Positions 34,317-42,571 of a stretch of DNA of 64,000 nt are shown here, in pieces; positions within the stretch are counted from its first letter, which is position 1, and the number at the start of each line of letters is the position of its first letter. The DNA lies in assembly GCA_900539195.1 (NCBI GenBank), contig UQBC01000010.1, positions 1 through 64,000 of the forward strand, in the 5' to 3' direction. A program made the position numbers and the translations under genes. The DNA comes from an uncultured Oscillospiraceae bacterium (GTDB lineage: Bacteria > Bacillota > Clostridia > Oscillospirales > Ruminococcaceae). The notes under the pieces are model-generated. The model did not search any database. It saw nothing but the letters and a program-made list of their open reading frames with translations, and was not told where the DNA came from.

Positions 34317-34481
34317 TGTAAAAACATTCCTTCCTGAAAGCGAGTTTATCGCTGTGATTTCCGCCATAGCGGCAGCTCGTCTGCCTTATGCAAGCGAAAT
34401 ACCGTTTCCTTTCAGCATCTGTATGATGAAAATACAGGAAAATTATGTATGCTTGCAGTACCGACTAATTGTACAAAGAAA

Positions 34482-34510
34482 ATTATAGCACTATTCTTGC
34501 AAAAGTTCAA
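34482..34510 (-). promoter_or_regulatory. Promoter of ilvE
   Basis: Minus strand TTGAAC (34510-34505), 17 bases, TATAAT (34487-34482) with upstream TGC (extended -10). The leader that follows contains CTGTAT/ATACAG and GGCAG/CTGCC hairpins but no recognisable T-box or riboswitch. Confidence 0.8.
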
Positions 34511-34587
34511 TATCTTTTTCGCACATTTTGCATTTTTTAAGCGGATTTCTTTCATCGACAGGCGGTGCTTTCATTATGGCGAAAATA

Positions 34588-34625
34588 AATCGGTCCGATA
34601 CCGTTTTGATGGCTTCGGACCGATT
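34588..34625 (-). terminator. Terminator of the spore protein gene
   Basis: An 11-bp stem, AATCGGTCCGA (34588-34598) with TCGGACCGATT (34615-34625), is followed on the minus strand by TATTTTC. It lies 14 bases after the stop codon. Confidence 0.8.
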
Positions 34626-34638
34626 GTGATATTTCAGG

Positions 34639-34827
34639 TTACTGCTGGTTTGACATTTCGTAAGATTCGATCATCTTTTTTACCATCTGACCGCCGATTG
34701 AACCTGCCTGCTTTGAAGTAAGGTCGCCGTTGTAACCGTTATCCTTAAGGGGTACGCCTACTTCGTTTGCGGCCTGCATCTTGATGCTGCTTAATGCTGC
34801 CTTGTTCTTTTTATTGGTACTAGCCAT
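34639..34827 (-). CDS. Alpha/beta-type small acid-soluble spore protein
   Basis: The 62-residue protein coats and protects spore DNA. The family signatures are ANEVGVPL (about 20-27), where the germination protease GPR cuts after Glu, and LTSKQAGSIGGQMVKKMIE (about 36-54), which matches the conserved C-terminal DNA-binding helix. GGAGGAAAAC precedes the ATG. It shows the organism can sporulate. Expression would be expected from a forespore sigma-G promoter; I could not assign one confidently. Confidence 0.93.
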   Translation of the reverse strand: MASTNKKNKAALSSIKMQAANEVGVPLKDNGYNGDLTSKQAGSIGGQMVKKMIESYEMSNQQ

Positions 34828-34923
34828 TGTTGTTTTCCTCCGTAATTTTTTGCAGGTCCTTTTTGACCTTGCAACATTATTATGTTCGGAGAAATTTTAA
34901 ATATAAGATGAAATTTATGGTGA

Positions 34924-35601
34924 TTAGATTACGTTTTTCCTGTCGCTTATTATAACTCCGTCCGATATCTCGATTATTCTTTTACAGCGTGACGCGATAT
35001 CCTTGTCATGAGTTACTATAATGACGGTTTTGCCCTCGCGGCTGAGCGTTTCAAAAATACGCATTATCTCATCGGCTGTATCGCTGTCAAGAGCGCCTGT
35101 GGGTTCGTCCGCAAGTATGATCTCAGGCTCGTTTACTATAGCTCTTGCAATAGCGGTTCTTTGCTTCTGACCGCCCGAAAGCTTGAATACGGGGGTCGAT
35201 ATCTTATCGGACAGCCCTACCTTCTGCAAAACAAGCCTTACCGCTTTTTCTTTGTCGATCTGTTTTTTTGAATATATCAGAGGTATGCGCACGTTTTGCT
35301 TTACCGTGTATTTTTCGACCAGCGCAAAGTCCTGTATTACAAAGCCGATAACGGCATTGCGAAGCCCGGCTTGCTGTTTTTCTCCGACAGAAGATACATT
35401 TTTGCCGTTTATAGCGTATTCGCCGTCTGTTGGCTTATCAAGCAGTCCGAGAATATTGAGCAGGGTGGATTTTCCGCTTCCGCTTTTTCCGATTATTGCG
35501 ACAAGCTCTCCGCTGTTTATATCAAAGCTTACGCCTTTCAGCGCTTTGACCTCAGCCTCGCCCGACGAGAAATTTCTTGTGAGATTTTTTACGCTTATCA
35601 T
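34924..35601 (-). CDS. ABC transporter ATP-binding protein (LolD/MacB type)
   Basis: The 226-residue cytoplasmic ATPase has Walker A GKSGSGKST (about 35-43), signature LSGGQKQR and Walker B IILADEPTGALD. The ADEPTGALD form is diagnostic of the MacB/LolD/FtsE group. I start it at ATG 35601, behind GGAGGAAAAG; the longer ORF from 35820 only reads through the preceding permease in another frame. The ATG overlaps the permease stop (ATGA). It energises the two FtsX-like permeases upstream. Confidence 0.93.
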   Translation of the reverse strand: MISVKNLTRNFSSGEAEVKALKGVSFDINSGELVAIIGKSGSGKSTLLNILGLLDKPTDGEYAINGKNVSSVGEKQQAGLRNAVIGFVIQDFALVEKYTVKQNVRIPLIYSKKQIDKEKAVRLVLQKVGLSDKISTPVFKLSGGQKQRTAIARAIVNEPEIILADEPTGALDSDTADEIMRIFETLSREGKTVIIVTHDKDIASRCKRIIEISDGVIISDRKNVI

Positions 35602-36722
35602 AGCTTTTCCTCCTTCACGGCGATTATAAGTGACTTCTTTTTCAGTGTTGTTACAACAGGTATAAGAGAAATAATTACGGAGATTATTCCGGTAATAATT
35701 ATCGCAATAGTTGCTGTCAACGTATGCAGGATTACAGCCATTATCATGCCGCTTAAAAATACCACGAAAAATGCACCTGCCCCGACCCTTAAAATAATAT
35801 CGTTTATTGTAGCGCCGCATATGACGTGTATAAGAAGCTCGGATATATTTTTTCTGACATATGTGAGCATTGTTTCAATAAGGCTCAGAAGGCAAAGCAC
35901 AAGTATTATCGCCCCGATTATGATCATAATCATGCTGTTTTGTAAAAATGTATCGGAGCGCTGTTTTATCATATCGTTTATTGAAATGAAATTATAGCCG
36001 TAAATGCCGAGCTCTGCGGCTTTTTCGTTGATCGCCGAAAGAGCGTTTTTATTTTCCGCGAAAATAAGCTGTGTGGGGTAATCGATACCGTTTTCTTTAA
36101 GAAATTCCGTGCTCATTATCGGCATATATACTGCCGTGTCAACAGATGTTACCTCCATATCGCTGTACATCCAATATGTATATTGTCCGGGCTTCAGAAT
36201 GCCGACTATTTCGTATTTGTCGAGATATTTATCTCCTACCGAATATCCGTCTGCGGCTGTGCTTCCGATTACAACGGGAATGTTTTTGCCGTCACCGCCA
36301 TATTCATCATCAGAGAACAGCCTGCCCTGTTCGACCGTTATATTGTAATAATCGAAAAAAGCGGAAGTTACTCCGTACACATCATAAATATCTCCCGATA
36401 TGTTATCGCCGTATACAAGACTATCAAGATATGCAAAGTCTACGGTTTTGTAGTTTTCGCCTATGTAATATGAAAGCTCGTTTGTTTCGCCCGAAATTGC
36501 CATTGTGATCTCATCATCCGTTTTTGATTTAACATAATAATTATCGTTGCGGCAGTCATACGAAATATCCTGAGCGGCAGTGCCGTTTCCTGCCTCGGAT
36601 AAAAAATCACAGCCAGAGCTAACAACATAGAATACAAGCAGAAGCTGACAGAATATCAACAGATAGAGGGGAAGGGAAGAGCGTATATCATTTATAATAA
36701 GTTGGATTTTTTCGTTACGCAT
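35598..36722 (-). CDS. FtsX/MacB-like ABC transporter permease
   Basis: The 374-residue membrane protein has one N-terminal TM segment (about 18-36), a large extracellular domain (about 40-255, rich in Tyr/Asp/Gly) and three C-terminal TM helices (about 258-370), the classic type VII ABC topology. A cysteine at about residue 38 follows the first TM. Such systems move peptides or lipids or transduce mechanical signals rather than pump across two membranes. It lies one base after the second permease and overlaps the ATPase gene. Confidence 0.85.
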   Translation of the reverse strand: MRNEKIQLIINDIRSSLPLYLLIFCQLLLVFYVVSSGCDFLSEAGNGTAAQDISYDCRNDNYYVKSKTDDEITMAISGETNELSYYIGENYKTVDFAYLDSLVYGDNISGDIYDVYGVTSAFFDYYNITVEQGRLFSDDEYGGDGKNIPVVIGSTAADGYSVGDKYLDKYEIVGILKPGQYTYWMYSDMEVTSVDTAVYMPIMSTEFLKENGIDYPTQLIFAENKNALSAINEKAAELGIYGYNFISINDMIKQRSDTFLQNSMIMIIIGAIILVLCLLSLIETMLTYVRKNISELLIHVICGATINDIILRVGAGAFFVVFLSGMIMAVILHTLTATIAIIITGIISVIISLIPVVTTLKKKSLIIAVKEEKL

Positions 36723-36723
36723 A

Positions 36724-37764
36724 TTATTCCCTCCTCAGGCTGTTTATCATTTTTCCGCTGTATTTTACGCTTTGTCTGTAAGCGGTTACTATATTTACAG
36801 CCGTAAGTATAACTGCGATAAGCAAGCCGTATGAAAGACGAATGCTACCGAGGTAGAAGGTGACCTGCGGAATGAGCGATATAATAAAGGTCAGCAGAAA
36901 ACCGACTGACATTCCTGCCACATCGGCAATAACGGCGTATAAGAATATCAGCTTTCGTATGTTGTCACTGTCAGCACCGCATATCCTGCGTGCGACCATT
37001 TCTGACTGCTTTGAGTCGAGCCACGCCGACATAAATACCCCGGAGCTTAGTATAAGGCAGATACCTGTAAGAGCTACTATTACAACGGTCACAGCAGACA
37101 AGCCCTTAGTGCCGCCTGCCGCAGTTTTAACGTCCGACTGAGCGTTTACAGAGCAGTTTATCGTATCGCGGTCAGTTTCTATGTCGTTTCTTATATTATT
37201 TGCAATGTATGCCGTACCTTCACCGCAGTCGGCGATAAGAGTTATATTCTGAAATATTACCGTGCTTTTTGCGACCCCGGCGAAATTTGTCGTATAGGCG
37301 TTTAATGAGTTTGCGCCGGAATAAATATCCGTTCCGATGACCTCGTGATCGGAAGAAAACAGATTTATAGTCTGCTTACCGCCGATATCCATAGTCTGCG
37401 TCAGCTTCTGAGTCGAAACAACGGCCTTTGGAGTATCGCTCCTGATATCATCGCTATTCATAAGTGCATACGACAGGTCGCTGTCCGAATAATTGAACAG
37501 CGCATAGCCTTTGCCGGACGCGTTGATAAGCATAGCTCCTCTTGCTTTGTTTTTTGCGAGGATATCCGCAATATCACTGTAGGAAAGAGCGTTATCGCTG
37601 TAGTTATCCTGAGTGATCTCAAGCAATACGGCATCGTCCGAAAAACGGTCGGTGATATCCGAAGAGCTGATATTGAAGAATAATGATAAGAGAATAGTAC
37701 AGAGAGTCAGAACGGCGGAGTAGAATACTGTTATCATTCCGCTTTTGTTGAACAGTTGCCGCAT
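36724..37764 (-). CDS. FtsX-like ABC transporter permease, first gene of the exporter operon
   Basis: The 346-residue protein has the same topology as its neighbour: TM1 at about 12-32, an extracellular domain (about 33-220), then three TM segments (VTVVIVALTGICLILSSGVFM, AVIADVAGMSVGFLLTFI, LIAVILTAVNIVTAY). The paired permeases probably form a heterodimer with the ATPase ending at 34924. A perfect promoter lies 37 bases upstream (37801-37829), divergent from that of the next gene. The cargo is unknown; no peptide substrate or two-component genes are adjacent. Confidence 0.82.
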   Translation of the reverse strand: MRQLFNKSGMITVFYSAVLTLCTILLSLFFNISSSDITDRFSDDAVLLEITQDNYSDNALSYSDIADILAKNKARGAMLINASGKGYALFNYSDSDLSYALMNSDDIRSDTPKAVVSTQKLTQTMDIGGKQTINLFSSDHEVIGTDIYSGANSLNAYTTNFAGVAKSTVIFQNITLIADCGEGTAYIANNIRNDIETDRDTINCSVNAQSDVKTAAGGTKGLSAVTVVIVALTGICLILSSGVFMSAWLDSKQSEMVARRICGADSDNIRKLIFLYAVIADVAGMSVGFLLTFIISLIPQVTFYLGSIRLSYGLLIAVILTAVNIVTAYRQSVKYSGKMINSLRRE

Positions 37765-37800
37765 TTATTGTCCTTTCGCAGTGGGATTGATATTGATTAC

Positions 37801-37829
37801 ATAATATCACACACAGAAAGATATGTCAA
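37801..37829 (-). promoter_or_regulatory. Promoter of the FtsX-type ABC exporter operon
   Basis: Minus strand TTGACA (37829-37824), 17-base spacer, TATTAT (37806-37801). Confidence 0.82.
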
Positions 37830-37845
37830 GAAATCCATATTTGTA

Positions 37846-37874
37846 TTGAAAACAAAGCCTACATATGCTAAAAT
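37846..37874 (+). promoter_or_regulatory. Promoter of the duplicated-domain protein gene
   Basis: TTGAAA (37846-37851), 17-base spacer, TAAAAT (37869-37874) preceded by TGC (extended -10). It is back-to-back with the exporter promoter, only 16 bases between the two -35 boxes, so both could share control. Confidence 0.78.
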
Positions 37875-37903
37875 ATAGTTATCATATTACAGGAGGAACA
37901 TTT

Positions 37904-38872
37904 ATGCCTACAGAACTTGACACAATGAAGCATGCCAAGGAATACATAGATAAGCTTGCAAACGGGATTGATCCGTTTACGGACAAGCCTGTGCCCGATG
38001 ACGACATTGTAAATAACGTGAAGCTGTCGCGCTGTTTTTTCTACATTTCGGGGATACTCGAAAAGGTTATCGAAAATGGTGGGGAAGTAACGGCGGAAAA
38101 GACCGTTGAAGTCATAAAGCCGCAGAAACGCGGTGCGGTGGTAATAACCGATGAAGCAAGAACAAGGTTCAAGTGCTTTATAAATGAAGTATCGTTGTCT
38201 ACGTTCACCGATATGATAAACAAGCACCTTGACAGTGACGTTTCGGTCAGGCTTAAAGGCTCTGCAATCGCCGACTGGCTGACTGTAATCGGTATGTTGG
38301 CAGAAGAAACACTGCCTAACGGCAGACTTAAAAGAGTGCCGACCGACAGCGGAATGTCCGAGGGCATACGTCTTAACGAATATTTCACTCCGGGCGGTTT
38401 CCCGAGATATGCAATTATGATCTCACCGTCCGCACAGCAGTTTATTCTTGACAACATAGACGCTATAGCGGAAATGAACGGCTTGCCGAGAGAAAAACGT
38501 AACAGACTGCCGTTTGTTGTGACAGATGAAATGCGTGGAAAACTCACCGCAACGGAAAAACCGTTATCGGCAACTGATATCACGCAGAATATCAATTCTT
38601 TTGTTGACGAAGAAAAGTCGGGCACGCTCAAAGCAGGCTCGGTTTCAAAATGGCTCGAGGAACAGGGTATACTTGAAAACACCGAGCTTCCGAGCGGCAG
38701 AAGAACGCGACTTCCTACCGAAGAAGGACTAAAGCTCGGAATAGAAACAAGGCAACGCACATCACAGCGTGGCGAAGAGTATACGGCGGTTGTCTATTCA
38801 AAGCAGGCACAGGAATATATCTACAGCCATATTGATGAGATCGCAGAATATAACAACGGGCAAATCGCCTGA
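37904..38872 (+). CDS. Unknown protein with internally duplicated domain
   Basis: The 322-residue soluble protein has no family I can name. Two copies of a domain of about 115 residues (roughly 79-195 and 200-315) share ITDEARxxF/VTDEMRxKL, an LS-x-TD-x-x-x-x-IN segment, a GSxxxWL helix, LPxGRxxRxPTxxG, and a closing AQxxI-x-x-x-ID-x-IAExN. The GSAIADWL and GSVSKWL helices look like winged-helix recognition elements, so DNA binding is possible. The ATG at 37904 follows ACAGGAGGAAC; the ORF start at 37865 lies inside the promoter. Confidence 0.72.
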   Translation: MPTELDTMKHAKEYIDKLANGIDPFTDKPVPDDDIVNNVKLSRCFFYISGILEKVIENGGEVTAEKTVEVIKPQKRGAVVITDEARTRFKCFINEVSLSTFTDMINKHLDSDVSVRLKGSAIADWLTVIGMLAEETLPNGRLKRVPTDSGMSEGIRLNEYFTPGGFPRYAIMISPSAQQFILDNIDAIAEMNGLPREKRNRLPFVVTDEMRGKLTATEKPLSATDITQNINSFVDEEKSGTLKAGSVSKWLEEQGILENTELPSGRRTRLPTEEGLKLGIETRQRTSQRGEEYTAVVYSKQAQEYIYSHIDEIAEYNNGQIA

Positions 38873-38889
38873 AAATTGCAGATGAGAAA

Positions 38890-38929
38890 AAAGGCACTGT
38901 GTCTTTGCAAAAAGAAGCACAGCGCCTTT
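38890..38929 (+). terminator. Terminator after the duplicated-domain gene
   Basis: AAAGGCACTGTG (38890-38901) pairs with CACAGCGCCTTT (38918-38929), one A-C mismatch, followed by ATTTA. A-runs on the left also allow weak action on the other strand. Confidence 0.75.
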
Positions 38930-39104
38930 ATTTACGCTTGCGCCGTAAGCACAATCCGACTTTGCAAATACTTTTAAGTTGCGAGTAAATTGCGTGAAAA
39001 TTCATCTTCCTGAAAAGAATACAAAAATTGTTTGATATTTTTCGCTCTATGGGCGGAATAATAACAATATCGGATATGATCCGATGCTTTGAAAGGAGAA
39101 GTTG

Positions 39105-39293
39105 ATGGAAATAAAATGCGATGAATCGTTACAGAAGCGTCCCGGTACGGGTTACGCCGACACCGCAAGGATAATGAGAAGAGCGCTCAGTGTAATGGCT
39201 CTGAGAAGCTCTGACTTTGACCCGAACGGAAGCTACACGGGCGTATGCGACAATATTTATGAAAAGCCCGTGCAGGACGCCGACGATTTATAA
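39105..39293 (+). CDS. Small unknown protein (62 aa)
   Basis: Unrecognised short protein, mixed charge, with no membrane segment; it contains ARIMRRALSVMALRSS, likely one helix, and a Pro/Asp-rich end (EKPVQDADDL). GAAAGGAGAAG precedes the ATG at 39105. It is a single gene between a terminator and the kinase promoter, and I can propose no function. Confidence 0.6.
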   Translation: MEIKCDESLQKRPGTGYADTARIMRRALSVMALRSSDFDPNGSYTGVCDNIYEKPVQDADDL

Positions 39294-39300
39294 TTAAAAC

Positions 39301-39357
39301 TTGAAATAAACCTTCCGTTGTGGTATGATTAAACTATCCATTATCATAACGGAAGGT
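39301..39357 (+). promoter_or_regulatory. Promoter with 10-bp inverted repeat before the kinase gene
   Basis: TTGAAA (39301-39306), 17 bases, TATGAT (39324-39329). ACCTTCCGTT (39310-39319) lies inside the spacer and its exact inverse AACGGAAGGT (39348-39357) covers the ribosome binding site. Because the left arm precedes the transcript start, this is a candidate DNA operator rather than an RNA hairpin. Confidence 0.7.
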
Positions 39358-39363
39358 GATTTT

Positions 39364-40302
39364 TTGTCACTGTCGGAACAGAACAGAAAACAGATAAAAA
39401 TAATAACACTGAGCGAACTAAACCGCCGTGCGGAAGATACGGATAAATTCATCGAAACATCGGAAAAACAATACGCAGATAAGATATCTGCCGCCGCAGA
39501 AAGCATAGCGCAGTGTCATAAGCAAAAGCCGCTTGTACTGCTGTCAGGACCTTCGGGCTCAGGTAAGACCACGACTGCCTATCGCATAGCCGATCGCCTT
39601 ATTGCTAAGGGTATAAAGGCTGTCGTTATATCTATGGATGATTATTTCGTTCCGGGCGTGATACAGCCGGATGAAAACGGCAGGGTAGATCTTGAAGCGC
39701 CGGCGAGAGTAGACGGCGAGCTTCTGAAAAAGGACCTGCGTACATTGGCTTCGGGTGGAGAGGTACAGCTTCCCAAGTTCAATTTTACCGACAATTCAAG
39801 GCGACAGGGAAACAAGATACGCTGTGACGGAAATACAGTCGTAATAATCGAGGGTATACACGCTCTGAACCCCGATGTTACAGGAAAAATGCACGACAGT
39901 GCAACATTTATCTATGTCAGCGTCCGCACCAGAATAGCAGACGAAAAAGGAGAACTTCTTCACCCGTCGAAAATACGTCTTATCCGCAGACTGTCCCGCG
40001 ACAAGCTTTTCAGAGGCAGGGATTATCACAGGACAATAGAGCAGTTCCCGAGCGTTCAGCGCGGCGAGAGCCTTTATATAATGCCGTATAAGCACCTTGC
40101 CGATTTCGATATAGATACATTCTTCCCGTATGAGCTTTCGGTATACCGCAGTGTGCTTGCGAAGCTCTGCGACAACGATTTTGAAGAATGTATCCGACAG
40201 GTCAACCGCTACAGCGAATTGCCCAGATTCCTGTCGCTGATAAAAGAGGTTCCGCCGGAGGCAGTCCCCGAAAATTCGCTTATAAAGGAATTTATAGGCT
40301 GA
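39364..40302 (+). CDS. Uridine kinase/phosphoribulokinase-family nucleoside kinase
   Basis: The 312-residue cytoplasmic kinase has a P-loop GPSGSGKTT (about 58-66), a Walker B-like VISMDDYF (the DD-Y motif typical of uridine kinases), LEAPARVD and IIEGIHALNP (about 167-176), and the RRLSRDKLFRGRD lid region. Similar domains form the C-terminal half of TGS-domain threonyl-tRNA-synthetase-like kinases; here the N-terminal 50 residues are short and unclassified. Substrate: uridine or a related nucleoside (family inference). I chose the TTG at 39364 behind GGAAGGTGAT, since the ATG at 39325 lies within the -10 box. Confidence 0.85.
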   Translation: MSLSEQNRKQIKIITLSELNRRAEDTDKFIETSEKQYADKISAAAESIAQCHKQKPLVLLSGPSGSGKTTTAYRIADRLIAKGIKAVVISMDDYFVPGVIQPDENGRVDLEAPARVDGELLKKDLRTLASGGEVQLPKFNFTDNSRRQGNKIRCDGNTVVIIEGIHALNPDVTGKMHDSATFIYVSVRTRIADEKGELLHPSKIRLIRRLSRDKLFRGRDYHRTIEQFPSVQRGESLYIMPYKHLADFDIDTFFPYELSVYRSVLAKLCDNDFEECIRQVNRYSELPRFLSLIKEVPPEAVPENSLIKEFIG

Positions 40303-40324
40303 TATAAGGCTTTGCGCAGAGCCG

Positions 40325-40408
40325 TCCGAACGTATCGGATGGCAGGCAATGAAATTTTTTCTTTATCATCACGTTTCGCAGGTGTATCCAACCTGCGAAA
40401 CATTGCCT
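40325..40408 (+). promoter_or_regulatory. Nested stem-loops in the kinase-cheV intergenic region
   Basis: TCCGA/TCGGA (about 40325-40339). Then AGGCAAT (40344-40350) pairs with ATTGCCT (40402-40408), enclosing a T-rich bulge and a perfect 11-bp hairpin, GTTTCGCAGGT/ACCTGCGAAAC (40373-40401). No clean T-run follows. It could be the kinase gene's 3' end structure or a small RNA. A weaker CAACC/GGTTG stem with TTTTT follows near 40444-40466. Confidence 0.5.
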
Positions 40409-40489
40409 CGGCTATTGCTTCGCCTTGTGCAAAATCACAAATCCAACCTCAAAACTTGGTTGTTTTTGACTAAAAGTGCAACTTATCTA

Positions 40490-40518
40490 TTTACTTTTTT
40501 GTGGATATGGTGTATAAT
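40490..40518 (+). promoter_or_regulatory. Promoter of cheV
   Basis: TTTACT (40490-40495), 17-base spacer, TATAAT (40513-40518), 44 bases before the ATG. Confidence 0.7.
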
Positions 40519-40561
40519 AAATATCAGGTCAAAATTAGAATGGCAACGGAAGGTGTGTATT

Positions 40562-41482
40562 ATGGCAGCTTACAATGCAAATGATACCGGCATACTGCTT
40601 GAAAGCGGTACTAACGAGCTGGAACTTTTGGAATTCAATATATGCGGAAATTCCTATGGCATAAATATTGCCAAGGTGCGTGAAATAATGATGGAGCAGG
40701 AGCTTGTTCCGATGCCCCAGGCACCGGCTGAGATCGAGGGCGTGTTTATGCCCCGTGACAAGCTTATCACTGTTATAGATCTGCATAAAGTTCTCGGTAC
40801 CGAGAAACCCGCAAACGCAAGAGGTCTTTTTATAATCTGCGAGTTCAACGGCATGGATATAGGTTTTCATGTTACCGCAGTACAGGGTATTCAGCGTATA
40901 GGCTGGACAGCTATAGATAAGCCTCCGCAGGTTTCGGGCGATTCAACATCGGGCATTGCAACGGGTATTGCCAAGGTAAACGGCAAGATACTTGTTATAT
41001 TGGACTTTGAGAAGATAGTAAGCGATATAAACAAGGCGGCAGGACTCGATCTCAATGGTGCCGAAAATGCAAAGGCTACGGCAGTGACAGCTGAAAAGCA
41101 TATCGTAATAGTCGAGGATTCGCAGTTCCTCAACAAGATGATAGTAAACAGCCTCTCGGATATAGGCTTTAAGGAGATCCGCTCTTTCCCGAACGGTAAA
41201 GAGGCATGGGACTACATTTCGCAGTTTTCAAATTACAACGGCGATGTTACCGAATGTGTAGCCGCTGTAATTACAGATATTGAGATGCCGCAGATGGACG
41301 GACATCATCTCACAAAGCTCATAAAATCCGACCCTACACTGAAGAAGATTCCTGTATTCCTGTTCTCTTCGCTTATAAATGAGCAGATGTATCAGAAGGG
41401 ACTTTCCGTAGGTGCGGATGAACAGTTCTCGAAGCCTCAGATCGGTATGCTTATCGAGCGGCTGCTTCAGATACTGAGCTGA
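40562..41482 (+). CDS. cheV: Chemotaxis coupling protein CheV (CheW plus receiver)
   Basis: The 306-residue protein has a CheW-like coupling domain (about 15-155; FNICGNSYGINIAKVREIM, DLHKVLG) followed by a receiver domain (about 178-306; IVEDSQFLNK, phospho-Asp in VITDIEMPQMDG, KPQ near the end). CheV links chemoreceptors to CheA and adapts through receiver phosphorylation. The ATG at 40562 follows GGAAGGTGTG; the longer ORF from 40349 crosses the promoter. It stands alone with its own promoter and terminator, so other chemotaxis genes must lie elsewhere. It implies the organism is or was motile. Confidence 0.93.
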   Translation: MAAYNANDTGILLESGTNELELLEFNICGNSYGINIAKVREIMMEQELVPMPQAPAEIEGVFMPRDKLITVIDLHKVLGTEKPANARGLFIICEFNGMDIGFHVTAVQGIQRIGWTAIDKPPQVSGDSTSGIATGIAKVNGKILVILDFEKIVSDINKAAGLDLNGAENAKATAVTAEKHIVIVEDSQFLNKMIVNSLSDIGFKEIRSFPNGKEAWDYISQFSNYNGDVTECVAAVITDIEMPQMDGHHLTKLIKSDPTLKKIPVFLFSSLINEQMYQKGLSVGADEQFSKPQIGMLIERLLQILS

Positions 41483-41590
41483 TAATTTTTTGCTTATTCG
41501 CTGTTTGCCTATTGCTACCGGCGACAGTTGAATATCTGATTTTCATTTTTATTCCTTACTTAAGTTTGTTTCGTTTTATTTGAATTTCAC

Positions 41591-41621
41591 CGGCAGAATG
41601 AAAGTTCTGCCGTCATTTTTT
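41591..41621 (+). terminator. Terminator of cheV
   Basis: An 8-bp stem, CGGCAGAA (41591-41598) with TTCTGCCG (41605-41612), followed by TCATTTTTT. Confidence 0.85.
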
Positions 41622-41640
41622 GTTCTTTGGCTTTATAAGC

Positions 41641-41710
41641 TTGAAGTTTAAACGAATATGTGATAATATATTAAGGCAACACCACACAGAATTTTACGGT
41701 ATTGCCTTAA
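41641..41710 (+). promoter_or_regulatory. Promoter and inverted repeat before the MBL-fold gene
   Basis: TTGAAG (41641-41646), 17 bases, TAATAT (41664-41669). The predicted start falls in an inverted repeat TTAAGGCAA (41671-41679) / TTGCCTTAA (41702-41710), which ends 16 bases before the ORF start. The repeat could be an operator or a leader hairpin. Confidence 0.5.
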
Positions 41711-41725
41711 AATATACGGAAAGGA

Positions 41726-42571
41726 ATGTCGTTTTTGAGAATAGTATCTCTGTCAGACGATGAAACAGCCGGTTCAAAGCTGTTCAACGAACACGGGATC
41801 TGCCTGTACATCGAACACGGTGACAACAGAATACTTTTCGGCACAGGCGCATCAGCGCTGTTTTTAAGCAATGCCGAACGGCTCGGCGTACCCACCGACA
41901 AGTCGGATACTGTTATATTACCGCTGAACAGCGATGATATCACGGGTGGCGTCGAAACGGCAGTCCGTAAAAATAAAGACCTGCGCATTTTCATAAGAGA
42001 AGATGCGGCGACAGATTGCGCTAAAAAGGAAAAACTTCTGCGTGTAAGGAACGGACTTCCGCAGTCGTTCTACAAAAGCGATAAATATAATATTTTCCGA
42101 TTTGAGCGTTTCACGGAAATCTGTAAGGATTTTTATCTTGTCGCTGTAGATAAGAAAGAAAAGTCCGCCGAAACCGACAGGCATTATTATATAAAGAAAA
42201 AAGGTTTCTATGTTGCCGACGATTTTTCGGAAGAATGCTTTGCGGTATGCTTCCCGAAAAGAAGACGTGACGGTTTTGTTATCCTGACAGGCGGAGCATA
42301 TACAGGCATTGCCGGTATCGTAAATACGGCAAAACGGCTCTGGAACGCACCGGTTTTGTCGGTTGTCGGCTGTTTCGGTTATACAAATCAGTCAGGTAAA
42401 CTGATCTCATCACAAGGCAATATAACACGTTCGGCAGAGGAACTTTTAAAACTGCGTACAGGAAGTATTTACACCTGCCACAACACCGGCAGAAAAGGTT
42501 ATGATATAATGAAAGATATACTCGGCGACAGGCTGCAGTACCTGCGTGCCGGAGAGGAGTTGAATTTTTAA
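41726..42571 (+). CDS. Metallo-beta-lactamase-fold protein lacking metal ligands
   Basis: The 281-residue protein follows the COG1237-type MBL plan: an N-terminal SLSDDETAGSKLFNEHGICLYIE, ILFGTGASALFLSNAERLGV, then a motif where active relatives have HxHxDHxGG but here reads LNSDDITGG (about 72-80), without its histidines. The later conserved Cys-Ser-His region is GGAYTGIAGIVN, and the end has TCHNTG in place of a GHCTG-like motif. It is probably a non-catalytic MBL fold. Its stop shares one base with the first RCK gene (TAATG), so it may act with potassium-channel regulation. Confidence 0.75.
   Translation: MSFLRIVSLSDDETAGSKLFNEHGICLYIEHGDNRILFGTGASALFLSNAERLGVPTDKSDTVILPLNSDDITGGVETAVRKNKDLRIFIREDAATDCAKKEKLLRVRNGLPQSFYKSDKYNIFRFERFTEICKDFYLVAVDKKEKSAETDRHYYIKKKGFYVADDFSEECFAVCFPKRRRDGFVILTGGAYTGIAGIVNTAKRLWNAPVLSVVGCFGYTNQSGKLISSQGNITRSAEELLKLRTGSIYTCHNTGRKGYDIMKDILGDRLQYLRAGEELNF

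Noticed and set aside
34317..34475. Leader-peptide attenuation in front of ilvE
   Set aside because: The only short ORF (MLKGNGISLA) has few branched-chain codons and no ribosome site, and no terminator follows.
35602..35820. N-terminal extension of the MacB-type ATPase ORF
   Set aside because: The extra 73 residues read through the permease gene in another frame; the ATG at 35601 has a proper ribosome site.
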